Source: an uncultured Ectothiorhodospiraceae bacterium (lineage in GTDB: Bacteria; Pseudomonadota; Gammaproteobacteria; UBA6429; Thiohalophilaceae). Taken from it: 35,303 nucleotides of DNA. Location of the stretch: contig CAMYOL010000014.1 in NCBI GenBank assembly GCA_947260005.1, positions 141,669 to 176,971 of the forward strand. The letters run 5' to 3'. Made by a program: the position numbers and the translations under genes. Below are positions 16,906 through 25,681 of this stretch, in pieces; the stretch's first letter is position 1, and every line of letters starts with the position of its first letter. The notes under the pieces were generated by a model. It made no database searches. It saw nothing but the letters and a program-made list of their open reading frames with translations, and was not told where the DNA came from.

Positions 16906-17982
16906 TTATTTTAATTGAAAATAACGTTTGGCAATTTCAGTTCCGTTGATAATGACACTAATACTGTGTTTACCGGGGTAATAACGCCGTGTGCTGATTT
17001 TTTTAAAAGAATGTGTTTTAACGACCTGATGTTTTTTGTCCTGATAGTGCCCTTCAGATATTTTAAATATTTTTTCAGAGCGTTTACCGTTAGTCCGTAA
17101 AAAACCCACTGCATATTCGAGTCGAAGCTTACCAAGTTTATTCTGTTGAGTATTCAGTGAAAATGAAAAACTGAGTGCACGGCCACGTTCGACGGACTTG
17201 TCGACTTTAAACAATTTTAAATCAACGTGTGTGGCTTTGTTATAGCCAAATAAGCGCATGATCGCTGGTTCGCCCTGTTTAAGTAAGGTGCGACAGGCAT
17301 GTTTAACCAGCTTATCAGTGTCAGGATGTGAACCATGCCATAATCTGGCAAGGTTAATGACTAATTTAGGGTGATCTTTTGAGATGTCATTCAGGTTATT
17401 GGCAACACTGCGACGCACATATTCACTTTTATCATGTTTTAGTCGTTCAAGAATGTTGAGTATCGGTGTCGGGTCCTGTTTAAACTCAGGTAGGGCCATC
17501 GCCCAGGGCAGGCGAGGTCGGCAGCCTTCACTGGCCAAACGTCGTACATGGTAATTATTTGATTGGGACCAACAATCCATTTGTCCCATCATCTCATCAG
17601 GATATTTAATGATAAAGGGACGAACTGCCATTTCAGAGGTTGAATATTTGGTAAAGTGTTCCAGCGCCTTGATTGATGCATCAAAGTGATCTAATCCATA
17701 TAATTCGACATAATCCGGAAAAAACATATATTCAAACCCCGAAAACTCTTTAGCAACAGGTTTTAAGATAGACAAGGTCTTTGCATAGGAGGATGGAAGA
17801 AATTGATTTAAACCTTTTGTGATATGGCGAAGACGTTGTTTGAGCTCAAGTTGTTGCCAGTTGGAATTAAAAATGTAGTTTTTAAATTTTCTGGAATTAA
17901 ATTCAGGATATCGTGGTTTAATGGCCTTCGACAAATTGTCGATTAATTGTGGAGTGTATAAATTTTTTAATGGTTCTGGCAT
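16906..17982 (-). CDS. AlkD-like HEAT-repeat DNA alkylation repair protein
   Basis: Protein of 358 residues resembling the AlkD/AlkC superfamily of HEAT-repeat DNA glycosylases. Repeats are visible from about 95 to 240 (FIIKYPDEMMGQMDCWSQS, NYHVRRLASEGCRPRLPWA, SEYVRRSVANNLNDISKDHP). The RRLASEG...PRLPW and RRSVANNLND segments are typical of this group. The last 110 residues form a beta-rich extension that is not part of canonical AlkD (about 230 residues) but occurs in longer family members. Its start lies 2 bp past the stop of the TfoX-like gene, so the two are coupled. Glycosylase activity is inferred, not shown. Confidence 0.85.
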   Translation of the reverse strand: MPEPLKNLYTPQLIDNLSKAIKPRYPEFNSRKFKNYIFNSNWQQLELKQRLRHITKGLNQFLPSSYAKTLSILKPVAKEFSGFEYMFFPDYVELYGLDHFDASIKALEHFTKYSTSEMAVRPFIIKYPDEMMGQMDCWSQSNNYHVRRLASEGCRPRLPWAMALPEFKQDPTPILNILERLKHDKSEYVRRSVANNLNDISKDHPKLVINLARLWHGSHPDTDKLVKHACRTLLKQGEPAIMRLFGYNKATHVDLKLFKVDKSVERGRALSFSFSLNTQQNKLGKLRLEYAVGFLRTNGKRSEKIFKISEGHYQDKKHQVVKTHSFKKISTRRYYPGKHSISVIINGTEIAKRYFQLK

Positions 17983-17984
17983 TT

Positions 17985-18341
17985 TTATTTTAAACCAGGT
18001 TTTTTCTTACTGGTTGCTTTAGCAATACCGATACTTTCTTTAGCCCAAATTAATAATTCATCTTGATCTTCAAGTAGTTCAGGTGGGACCTGGTAATAAC
18101 GTTTGACAAACCGTTCCCCCTTTTTTGTTTGATAAGAAAATGGTTTAGAACCGGCCTCTTCATATTCTGGGCGTGTATTATCGTTAACGACAAAATAAAG
18201 AGTATTGCCCATGATCATCGCGAACTGTACGGACTGACTTTTAATACCATAACCGCCAAAGAATTTTCCTGCTTCTATAGCAGAAATAGGTTCGAGCAGT
18301 TCCATAACGAAGGCGATAAAATCTGGACTCGAAGTCCCCAT
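17985..18341 (-). CDS. TfoX N-terminal-domain protein
   Basis: Protein of 118 residues matching the TfoX/Sxy N-terminal domain: FVMELLEPISAIEAGKFFGGYGI, then GNTLYFVVND and the aromatic YQTKKGERFVKRYYQVPPELLED. The C-terminal domain found in full-length competence regulators is absent. Short stand-alone forms are common and of unknown role. A Lys-rich tail ends the protein. Two base pairs separate it from the downstream AlkD-like gene, so a DNA-damage-related operon is plausible but unproven. Confidence 0.88.
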   Translation of the reverse strand: MGTSSPDFIAFVMELLEPISAIEAGKFFGGYGIKSQSVQFAMIMGNTLYFVVNDNTRPEYEEAGSKPFSYQTKKGERFVKRYYQVPPELLEDQDELLIWAKESIGIAKATSKKKPGLK

Positions 18342-18438
18342 ATTAATTCATCCGTGCAGGGTTATTAAAATTTAAACTTGTTGAGTGGTTAGCTTAATTG
18401 AATTTGGGTTACGCGTCACTACTGACATTTGTTGGATT

Positions 18439-18984
18439 TTATGGCGTTAAGTTATCGATTCTATAGAGTACATGCTCTCGTAAGGGGTGACCGGATGGAA
18501 TGAGGGGATGTTCAAAGTTCTGATTTGTATTAGTCATATTTAATCTTTTCATAACATTTATCGATCGTTGGTTGCCCACGGATGCGAATGAATATATTTC
18601 TAAAAGTGCCAATTGTGTGAAACCATAATCTAATGCAAGTCGACCCGCCTCTGTGGCATAACCCATTCCCCAAAATGGTTTGGCGAGCCGCCAGCCAATT
18701 TCAGTGCAGGGTGTTATCGGGAGGTCATAGCTGGGTTGGTTAAGGCCAACGAAGCCGATAAATTGTTTTGAGATTTTTAATTCAACGGCCCAGAATCCCC
18801 AGCCTTGCGCTGCCAGTTTCGTTGTGATCTTATTGGCGAGTTGATTGCTTTCATCCGTCGATAAAGTTGATGGGTAATATTTCATTACCTCAGGATCAGC
18901 ATTAAGTTTGGCAAATTCAGACCAATCTTCCTTTCGCCAATCGCGTAAAAGCAGACGAGGGGTGTGTAATTCGACGATGTTAAT
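18439..18984 (-). CDS. GNAT family acetyltransferase (RimJ/RimL-like) with non-standard start
   Basis: The reading frame is a RimJ/RimL-type N-acetyltransferase. The first ATG (18885) would delete about 33 conserved residues: the same frame upstream encodes IVELHTPRLLLRDW, the classic GNAT opening, and continues to a stop shortly before 18984. No ATG, GTG or TTG is available there; ATT at 18984 is the only plausible start and gives about 181 residues, the normal family length. The acetyl-CoA loop appears as ATEAGRLALDYGF and SVGNQRSINVMKRLNM. Either translation is coupled from the small frame at 18980-19081, or the start codon was lost by mutation. Confidence 0.7.
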   Translation of the reverse strand: MNIVELHTPRLLLRDWRKEDWSEFAKLNADPEVMKYYPSTLSTDESNQLANKITTKLAAQGWGFWAVELKISKQFIGFVGLNQPSYDLPITPCTEIGWRLAKPFWGMGYATEAGRLALDYGFTQLALLEIYSFASVGNQRSINVMKRLNMTNTNQNFEHPLIPSGHPLREHVLYRIDNLTP

Positions 18985-19081
18985 TTGCTGATGGGTCGCT
19001 TAAGCCAATGCAGGTTGCAGCTTCAATAGATTTCCAAACTACACCTACGACCGCATTCCATATGTTTTCAATGTTTACCAT
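18980..19081 (-). CDS. Candidate 33-residue leader ORF overlapping the GNAT start
   Basis: A short frame opens at an ATG preceded by a good GGAG ribosome-binding site (minus strand TTGTGGAGTTGTTATG) and encodes MVNIENIWNAVVGVVWKSIE plus 13 more residues ending in PSAN. Its TAA overlaps the presumed ATT start of the GNAT gene by 2 bases, the geometry of translational coupling. No family is recognised. The alternative is that the frame is chance and a mutation removed the GNAT start codon. Confidence 0.35.
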   Translation of the reverse strand: MVNIENIWNAVVGVVWKSIEAATCIGLSDPSAN

Positions 19082-19084
19082 AAC

Positions 19085-19446
19085 AACTCCACAAGGTAAT
19101 TATTAACCATTCCCATAATGATAGCATTTTACTCAGTGAGACCGGTATATTCGGCGCGATCTTAATTCGGAGTCAACTGCGTCATTTTGCTACTCCTTGC
19201 AATGGATGTGTAGCAATAATCTAAGAAATTTGAGTAACAACTCTTTAGCCAGCAAAAAAAAATCATTAGTCACTAAGTTACTTAAATTGACTTACATTTA
19301 ATCTATATTGTAGGCGAATAACGCGTGTTATTCGCCTTTGCTCAGGGCAGTGGTGGGACTATGGGTGTATTAGAATAATTTTATTTTCTACAATACTATT
19401 GTACGCCTCCTAAAGGGTTGGGAGGCATTAATATTTACTCAGTTAA
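19085..19446. other. Intergenic region with a perfect 10-bp hairpin
   Basis: This gap between the GNAT and SulP genes holds no convincing gene. The main signal is GGCGAATAAC-GCGT-GTTATTCGCC at 19313-19336, a perfect 10-bp stem with a 4-base loop, followed by TTTG. A second inverted repeat, GCCTCC (19405-19410) with GGAGGC (19421-19426), lies just past the SulP stop but lacks a T-run on either strand. A TTGACT at about 19287 might be a -35 element but no well-spaced -10 was found. The hairpins could be terminators of flanking genes or part of a small RNA. Confidence 0.35.
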
Positions 19447-21204
19447 TTAATATCGTTTTAGAGGGCAGGCTGCACCGGAGGCATCCAGGCCCATCCATTC
19501 ATAGATTGAATCTAGCGCCAGGTCTTCATTTGAAAAAATATTTTGTTCACCAACAATGTCATAAAGATTTGTGGCACGCATAACATCAAGGATTTGCCGT
19601 TTTAAACCGCTGAATACGATCGTGATCTGGTTTTCATTTAAACGTTCGACCAGATGATGTAAAACTTCTTCGCCCGAGGCATCAATCTGATTAATGGCGT
19701 CACCCACCACGAGCAGGTATTTTACATTTGGATGATCGGCGACGGCTTTGAGCATCGCTTCTTCAAAATAGGAAACATTAGCAAAGTACAAAGAACCATC
19801 GAATCGTACTGCAGTAATATTCTCATCAACAGGTAAATCTTTATAAACTTCAACATCGCGCAAAGTACCATCTTTATAGCGGCCCAATACGGCTACCCGA
19901 GGATACATGGTGCGATAAAGATAGAGAATAATGGCGAGTACCGCCCCAATCATAATACCGTGATCAAGTTTTGGTGCAGAACCGATTGTGGCAACAAAGG
20001 TCACAATGGCTGCGACACCATCATGCTTGTTGGTATTCCAGATATGTTTAATTGATCGGAAGTTAATTAAGCCAAACACCGCCATAATAACGACCGCAGC
20101 AAGCGTCGCCTTAGGCAGGTGATAAAGTAGCGGTGTTAAGAACAACAATGTAATTAACACTAAAACGGCCGTCACCACTGAAGAAAACCCGGTTTTTGCC
20201 CCGGCATTTAGATTGACGGCCGAGCGTGAGAAGGAACCCGAGGCGGGATATGACTGAAAGAAACTGCCCGCAATATTACCCAGCCCCTGACCGATAAGCT
20301 CCTGGTTAGGATCAATGCGGTGTTTTGTTTTTGCGGCCATTGCCTTGGCGATTGAAATGGCCTCCATGAAGCCAACCATGGCAATAATAATGGCGCCGAT
20401 AAGAAGCCCGGATAAGGCTTCATAACTAAAGCCGGGTAGTTGGAAACCGGGTAAACCTTCAGGGATTTTCCCGACAACTTTTCCACCCATGCCTTCAAAA
20501 TTAAGAAAATAGCTGGCGAGGGTGGTGAGCACGACAGCAACAAGAACGTTAGGGAATCTGGGTAGAAATTTTCTGAGCCCAATCATAATCGCAAAAGCGG
20601 AAGCACCCATGACTAAGGTTGGCATATGAGTATCAACAATATTTTGGATCACGCCCCAAATTCGAACTGTTAAAAAGTGATCGCTGGCCCCGCCCGGCAT
20701 TTCAACGCCAAATACCTTAGAAATTTGAGTCAAACCAATAAAGAGCGCCGCGGCATTGGTGAAACCAACAATAACCGGATGTGATAAAAAGTTAACAATG
20801 GCGCCGAGACGAAACAGACCAAGTGAAAATTGAAAGATACCAACCAGCAAGGTTAACAACATGGCCATCGGTATATAGACGGCCATGAATTGCTCTTGCG
20901 TATATCCGGGTTGTAAGCTCAACACGACTATGGGTGCGAGTGTGGTGGCGGTCATGGTGGAGACGACGGCAACGGGTCCCGTGCCAAGTTGGCGTGAGGA
21001 GCCCCACAAGGCCGCCACAAATACAGGAACAAATGCGATATATAAACCAAATACTTCAGGTAGTCCGGCCAGTGTGGCATAAGCCATCGATTGAGGAATT
21101 AACACTAACGCAACGGTGAGACCGGCAATCGCGTCAGCGCGTAAAATCTGCGGGTTTTTTAATTCATGTATCCAGCTTAAAAAAGGAAAAATTTTCTGTA
21201 GCAT
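19447..21204 (-). CDS. SulP (SLC26) family anion permease with C-terminal STAS domain
   Basis: Inner-membrane transporter of 585 residues. The N-terminal signature DAIAGLTVALVLIPQSMAYATLAGLPEVFGLY is diagnostic of SulP, followed by about 12-14 membrane segments to residue 415, including GQGLGNIAGSFFQSYPASGSFSRSAVN. The STAS domain (about 440-560) shows RFDGSLYFANVSYFEEA and the DASGEEVLHHL loop. SulP members move sulfate, bicarbonate or other anions. No carbonic anhydrase or sulfur-assimilation gene is adjacent, so the substrate is not determined. It is monocistronic; the 247-bp upstream gap shows no clear regulatory motif. Confidence 0.93.
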   Translation of the reverse strand: MLQKIFPFLSWIHELKNPQILRADAIAGLTVALVLIPQSMAYATLAGLPEVFGLYIAFVPVFVAALWGSSRQLGTGPVAVVSTMTATTLAPIVVLSLQPGYTQEQFMAVYIPMAMLLTLLVGIFQFSLGLFRLGAIVNFLSHPVIVGFTNAAALFIGLTQISKVFGVEMPGGASDHFLTVRIWGVIQNIVDTHMPTLVMGASAFAIMIGLRKFLPRFPNVLVAVVLTTLASYFLNFEGMGGKVVGKIPEGLPGFQLPGFSYEALSGLLIGAIIIAMVGFMEAISIAKAMAAKTKHRIDPNQELIGQGLGNIAGSFFQSYPASGSFSRSAVNLNAGAKTGFSSVVTAVLVLITLLFLTPLLYHLPKATLAAVVIMAVFGLINFRSIKHIWNTNKHDGVAAIVTFVATIGSAPKLDHGIMIGAVLAIILYLYRTMYPRVAVLGRYKDGTLRDVEVYKDLPVDENITAVRFDGSLYFANVSYFEEAMLKAVADHPNVKYLLVVGDAINQIDASGEEVLHHLVERLNENQITIVFSGLKRQILDVMRATNLYDIVGEQNIFSNEDLALDSIYEWMGLDASGAACPLKRY

Positions 21205-21451
21205 AAGAATTCCCGAATTATCTATTATTATCGCATTGCAAGAGGGCCCGGTTCAGGATTACAAATGACCAAGTCTGGTTTAGGCATAAAATAATATACT
21301 ATTGAGCGCGTCTAATCACCTATTTTATTTAAGATCAAGGACTTAGAGCCTGAACAGTAGAATACACGTTAGAAGTGTGGGTTATTAGATTAAGTCAGAA
21401 TAGTCAGTGTTCCACGCATTGGTGACCGGCATATGACGGGCGATCCTGTGT

Positions 21452-22993
21452 TTATATTTTCAAATTAAAACCTGAAAAATTGACGCCGGATAACAAGGCC
21501 ATCTCACGATTCCAGGTGGCAAGATCATTATGGTTAAATTTAGTTAGATGATCATGGCCACAGGCGCGCGCCATCACCTGCATTAACTCCACCGATGCGG
21601 AGAAAAAATTATGTAATTGCTTTGCCGACTGATCGACATTTAGTTTTTTACGTAACTCTTCTTTTTGGGTAGCAATGCCAGAGGGGCAATTATTTGAATT
21701 ACACATTCGTGCTGCAACACAACCGATGGCCTGCATGGCGCTATTGGATAGTGCGATACCGTCAGCGCCTAAGGCGAGGGCTTTGACAAAGTCAATCGGG
21801 ACACGCAATCCACCAGTGATGATTAAGGTAACCCGGCCACTGGCACCTTGTTCATCCAGATAACGTCGTGCGCGTGCGAGTGCAGGTATGGTCGGTACAC
21901 TAATATGATTTCGAAACATCTCGGGTGCTGCCCCGGTACCACCACCGCGACCATCAAGGATGATGTAATCTGCACTGGCATCGAGCGCAAATTGAATATC
22001 TTTTTCAATGTGGTTGGCACTCAGTTTAAATCCAACGGGAATACCACCGCTGATCTCACGAACTTGATCGGCAAAACGTTTAAAGTCTTTGACCGAGGTT
22101 AGATTTTTAAAGGTTGGTGGTGAGATCGCCGGTTCACCTTCTGGTATACCTCTTACTTGCGAAATTTTGCCTTTATTTTTTTGTCCGGGAAGATGTCCAC
22201 CGGTTCCGGTTTTAGCCCCCTGGCCACCTTTGAAATGAAAGGCCTGCACCTTTTTGATAAGTTCATCTTTATAACCAAACTGGGCACTGGCTAATTCGTA
22301 AAAATAGTTTGAGTTTGCGGCTTGTTCCTCGGGAAGCATGCCACCTTCTCCAGAGCATATACCGGTGCCGGCTAACTCAGCGCCTCTCGCCAGGGCTATT
22401 TTCGCCTCTTCCGACAGGGCACCAAAACTCATATCCGAAACAAATAAAGGGATTTTTAGGCGCAAAGGTTTTTTACAGTCGGGGCCGATCACGAACTCAG
22501 AGCCAACGTCCTGATCTTCGAATAAGGGTTTCGTGGCCATTTGTGCCGCCATGATTTGTAGATCATCCCAATGCGGTAATTCATGACGGGGTACACCCAT
22601 CGAGGTCATCGGGCCATGATGCCCAAGCTTGCTAAGTCCTTCACGTGCTAATTGATGGATATAAGCGACGGTCGGTTCTTCTTGTGTCGGTTTTGCAGTC
22701 GTTTGTGTTTGTGCTGAGGGTATTGGCGCGGGTTGTCCGACTTGCGCATCCGTAAAGGTTTTATGGCTACCATCACAATAAGGTGCATTTTGAGTTTGTT
22801 TACACCGACATAAATAGGTTTCTCCACTTTCATCGGTTGTAAAAGGTAAAGGAGAAAATGAAGTACCGGCATGCGAGCCATCACAAAAGGGTTGATTCTT
22901 AGACTGACCACACACGCAAAAATAATATTCTTCATCTTTGTTTAGCTCGACACTAATGGGTTTATTGTCGGCAATAATGGGTTGGTCACTCAT
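21452..22993 (-). CDS. Double CDGSH iron-sulfur / FMN-binding glutamate synthase-like fusion
   Basis: Protein of 513 residues with three parts. Two CDGSH-type [2Fe-2S] motifs come first: ligands C26, C28, C37 and H41, then C62, C64, C73 and H77. A Gln/Thr/Pro linker (about 80-108) follows. Residues 110-513 are the FMN-binding synthase domain of glutamate synthase (GltB type), with FKGGQGAKTGTGGHLPG, ILDGRGGGTGAAPE and the [3Fe-4S] cysteines C425, C431 and C436 in CVAARMCNSNNCPSG. The amidotransferase domain of a true GltB is missing, so ammonia- or glutamine-dependent synthesis is doubtful. It probably is an FMN oxidoreductase fed by the CDGSH clusters; substrate unknown. It is flanked by unrelated transporters. 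Confidence 0.92.
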   Translation of the reverse strand: MSDQPIIADNKPISVELNKDEEYYFCVCGQSKNQPFCDGSHAGTSFSPLPFTTDESGETYLCRCKQTQNAPYCDGSHKTFTDAQVGQPAPIPSAQTQTTAKPTQEEPTVAYIHQLAREGLSKLGHHGPMTSMGVPRHELPHWDDLQIMAAQMATKPLFEDQDVGSEFVIGPDCKKPLRLKIPLFVSDMSFGALSEEAKIALARGAELAGTGICSGEGGMLPEEQAANSNYFYELASAQFGYKDELIKKVQAFHFKGGQGAKTGTGGHLPGQKNKGKISQVRGIPEGEPAISPPTFKNLTSVKDFKRFADQVREISGGIPVGFKLSANHIEKDIQFALDASADYIILDGRGGGTGAAPEMFRNHISVPTIPALARARRYLDEQGASGRVTLIITGGLRVPIDFVKALALGADGIALSNSAMQAIGCVAARMCNSNNCPSGIATQKEELRKKLNVDQSAKQLHNFFSASVELMQVMARACGHDHLTKFNHNDLATWNREMALLSGVNFSGFNLKI

Positions 22994-23076
22994 GTTAACT
23001 CCTGATCCTTAAAAAGTTGATTGGTTCTATTGAAATGTCAATGCGGGTTCTAAATTCGGCTAGCCTGCTAAGTTTG

Positions 23077-24240
23077 TTATTCAAGTGTACGCTTTAAAGC
23101 AAGTCGAGTAAAAACAGGGCCGATGATCTCAAAAAAGACCGTTGTACTAATGACAATTGACAAGAGAAGCTGGCGATATTCTGGAAAATGATTTGATGCA
23201 ACTAACGCCATACCGATTGCGACTCCAGCTTGCGGTAATAATGCGAAGCCCATCCAGTGTTTCGTCTGCAGGTCCGCATGACTGAGTTGACTACCGATAG
23301 TCGCGCCAACAATCTTGCCAATCACTCGACATAATATATAGATAATACCAATCAGACCGATATCGACTAAGGTATCGATCTCAAGCGATGCCCCAGCCAG
23401 CACAAAAAACACGACCATAAAAGGTGATTCGATGCCTTCGATAGAGTGAAATGGATATTCATGATGTTTTGCCAGGTTGGCAATAATTGCACCCAGCACC
23501 ATAGAGGTAATTAAAAAAGAGACATCGAGCCAGATGGCCAGTCCGCCGCAGACAAAAACCAGCCCCAGTGCTTCGGTTAAGATAGGTTGACCTGGTTTAA
23601 TTCGGCCGGTTAAATAAGCTGCAGGTAATCCAAGCATGACTCCCAATAAAACGGCCCCACCAATTTCTGTTGTTACCATCAATAATGAGGATGTATCACT
23701 GTGGCTACCATTGAGTGTGGAGACCACGGCGATACCAATACCAAATAAAACTAGTGCCCAAATATCATCCAGCGCAACAACCGATAGCAGTAATTTTTTG
23801 AAGGGGGAGTCCTGTTCTGTTTCCAGGCTGACATCCAATATCGCCGCGGGCGCAGTGGCCGAGGCAATACAACCTAACAAAATTGCGATTTGCTTGGGTA
23901 CGCCTGCCCAGATCAATCCCAGGCTAACGATGATCGTGGTAACGACCGCCGCACTAATTGAGATCCAAAGGACTTTACCAGCAGATTGTTTTAGTGAGGA
24001 AACCGTTAACTTGCCACCTAATAGAAAACCGACCATCACCAAGGCCATATTAGCGACGAGTTCGAAATGGTTTATGAATGCCGAGGGTATGATGTTTAGG
24101 GCCTGGTGACCGATAATCACACCAAAAATAAGTAACAAGGTGACTCTAGGTAAAAAAGTATGTCGGCCCAGTGAGGAGGTGACCAGGCCAAGCAGGAGGA
24201 TGCCTCCCAATGTTAATAGAAATTGAGCGGTAGGATTCAT
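23077..24240 (-). CDS. CPA2-type cation:proton antiporter
   Basis: Membrane protein of 387 residues with about 11-12 hydrophobic segments. It matches the Na+/H+ exchanger (PF00999-like) fold: FLLGGKLTVSSLKQSAGKVLW, then ASATAPAAILDVSLE (the unwound-helix region) and VVALDDIWALVLFG, which carries the acidic pair used for ion coupling. There is no RCK/TrkA-N domain, unlike KefB/KefC. The ion cannot be decided. The gene ends 83 bp upstream of the CDGSH fusion start and is followed upstream by a 148-bp gap without visible features. Confidence 0.9.
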   Translation of the reverse strand: MNPTAQFLLTLGGILLLGLVTSSLGRHTFLPRVTLLLIFGVIIGHQALNIIPSAFINHFELVANMALVMVGFLLGGKLTVSSLKQSAGKVLWISISAAVVTTIIVSLGLIWAGVPKQIAILLGCIASATAPAAILDVSLETEQDSPFKKLLLSVVALDDIWALVLFGIGIAVVSTLNGSHSDTSSLLMVTTEIGGAVLLGVMLGLPAAYLTGRIKPGQPILTEALGLVFVCGGLAIWLDVSFLITSMVLGAIIANLAKHHEYPFHSIEGIESPFMVVFFVLAGASLEIDTLVDIGLIGIIYILCRVIGKIVGATIGSQLSHADLQTKHWMGFALLPQAGVAIGMALVASNHFPEYRQLLLSIVISTTVFFEIIGPVFTRLALKRTLE

Positions 24241-24388
24241 ATTAACTACAACAAAAAGAGATACTAATGACCAACAGGCTTCCTTCTTGATTAGTCAGGG
24301 TAAAATAACAATATGTTTAGCTAATTGTAGTTTGTTCGACCGGAGTTATCCTGAATGTCGGTATTATATTATAGTCATTAGAATGATT

Positions 24389-24979
24389 TTATTTGCAGTC
24401 ATTGTGTTTTTTCCACATATCGGCATCATGTCCAGCCGGTATATTTAGACATGGATCACCCGATTGATAGCCACGTAGTCGATTATATTTTTCTATCTGC
24501 TGATGCGACAGGATGTTAGGTGTTTGTAAATGCGTGGCAAGATGTACATAACGAAGCTGTTTATGTACCTGCGAGATTGAATCTAATAATAAATTCAACT
24601 GAGTATCGGTAATGCTTTTATTTTCAAAGGCGTCATTTAATTGTTTTTCATATTCAATAAGTTGTTTCCCCAGAGGGATCGCTTTTGATTTCATGTCCGT
24701 AAATAAGCTATTAATTTTTAGCTCCTGATCTTTACTCAGCGATATTTCGGTTTTCATTTGTAAGACATGAGAAGGGCCGGGCATCCCATTCAGTTCAGCC
24801 GCTTTAGCCAGGCCCCATCCTTTGCCATTTTCGAGTTGCTGGATATCGTCCCTGGACAGGCTCTTTATTAAACGTTTTTCCTGACCGGTATAATTCGATT
24901 GATAGGATGGAGTTTCGGTTGAGTTGGCATAAATAGAAAAAACAAACAACATAACAACAATACTGATACGAAATTTCAA
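24389..24979 (-). CDS. Spy/CpxP-like periplasmic protein
   Basis: Secreted protein of 196 residues: signal peptide (about 1-20, ending SIYANST), then a helical region with LSKDQELKINSLFTDMKSKAIPLGKQLIEYE and SITDTQLNLLLDSISQVHKQLRYVHLATHL, reminiscent of the paired helices of Spy/CpxP/ZraP proteins (metal stress or chaperone). A Cys occurs only in the C-terminal GDPCLNIPAGHD tail. The motif GKGWGLAKAAELNGMPGPSHVL near residue 55 is shared by a subgroup without assigned function. Monocistronic. Confidence 0.65.
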   Translation of the reverse strand: MKFRISIVVMLFVFSIYANSTETPSYQSNYTGQEKRLIKSLSRDDIQQLENGKGWGLAKAAELNGMPGPSHVLQMKTEISLSKDQELKINSLFTDMKSKAIPLGKQLIEYEKQLNDAFENKSITDTQLNLLLDSISQVHKQLRYVHLATHLQTPNILSHQQIEKYNRLRGYQSGDPCLNIPAGHDADMWKKHNDCK

Positions 24980-25121
24980 ATGAATTCTCCTGTTTTATTA
25001 ATATCGAAATGTAATGTTAATGATGACTTATATTCCAGTGTGGACTTTCATTAAAAGTTATGACAATTCAATTTGATTTAGTTGCAGATAAGATAAATAT
25101 ATATAGTTTAATTTACCGTTG

Positions 25122-25496
25122 TTATGTTAATAAACTGGCTAACCCAAGTAGTGATGTAATGGCAAATAAAGTCGTTGACGGGAAACGCAATGGGTTGATG
25201 TTTCCTTTGAGGGCAACCGCGGCGCTTAATAATGAAAAGGCCGCTGTATTGGCCGTTAAGTAAATGACTAATTCCGGGCGATCAGGATTTAATGCGACAT
25301 ACGCATAACCGGCCCCCATTAGAAAAGTAAAAATAGTCGTAATATGCCAGCAATAATAGTTAAGCCACTTAGACGCCTTTGGTAAATCGGTATTTGCTAA
25401 TAGTGGACCAGCGACCACAGGACCACCGATAAAAGTATGAACGTAAAAAGTGATGACACTCATTACGACTGCTGACCATAAAAAAATAACTTGCAT
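25122..25496 (-). CDS. Hypothetical four-segment membrane protein
   Basis: Protein of 124 residues with four hydrophobic stretches (about 4-24, 47-69, 77-95 and 106-123). The N-terminal TFYVHTFIGGPVVAGPLL and the mid-protein YYCWHITTIFTFLMGAGYA contain His residues that might coordinate a ligand, but no family was recognised with confidence. A 16-bp perfect palindrome, TATAGTT-GG-AACTATA, sits at 25558-25573, about 62 bp before the start, and could be an operator. The gap up to 25682 is otherwise featureless and AT-rich. Confidence 0.65.
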   Translation of the reverse strand: MQVIFLWSAVVMSVITFYVHTFIGGPVVAGPLLANTDLPKASKWLNYYCWHITTIFTFLMGAGYAYVALNPDRPELVIYLTANTAAFSLLSAAVALKGNINPLRFPSTTLFAITSLLGLASLLT

Positions 25497-25557
25497 TGCA
25501 TTAATCCCGAAAAATTAAGTAATTTGATGTAAAAGTTAAGGGTGGTTAATATTATTG

Positions 25558-25573
25558 TATAGTTGGAACTATA
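25558..25573. promoter_or_regulatory. Perfect 16-bp palindrome upstream of the membrane-protein gene
   Basis: TATAGTT and AACTATA arms of 7 bp flank GG. Position and size fit a dimeric regulator site for the gene at 25122-25496. No cognate regulator is encoded next to it, so this is inference only. Confidence 0.3.
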
Positions 25574-25681
25574 TCATTTGTTCTACCATATTAACGACAT
25601 AAGCTGAGATGTAAAATACATTAAAAGTTTATATTCCTGGATATCGACGGGTAGCGTATACCAAAAAGTAAAGTACCAGTC

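Noticed and set aside
19405-19426. Terminator after the SulP gene
   Set aside because: The GCCTCC/GGAGGC stem is only 6 bp and neither strand has a following T-run.
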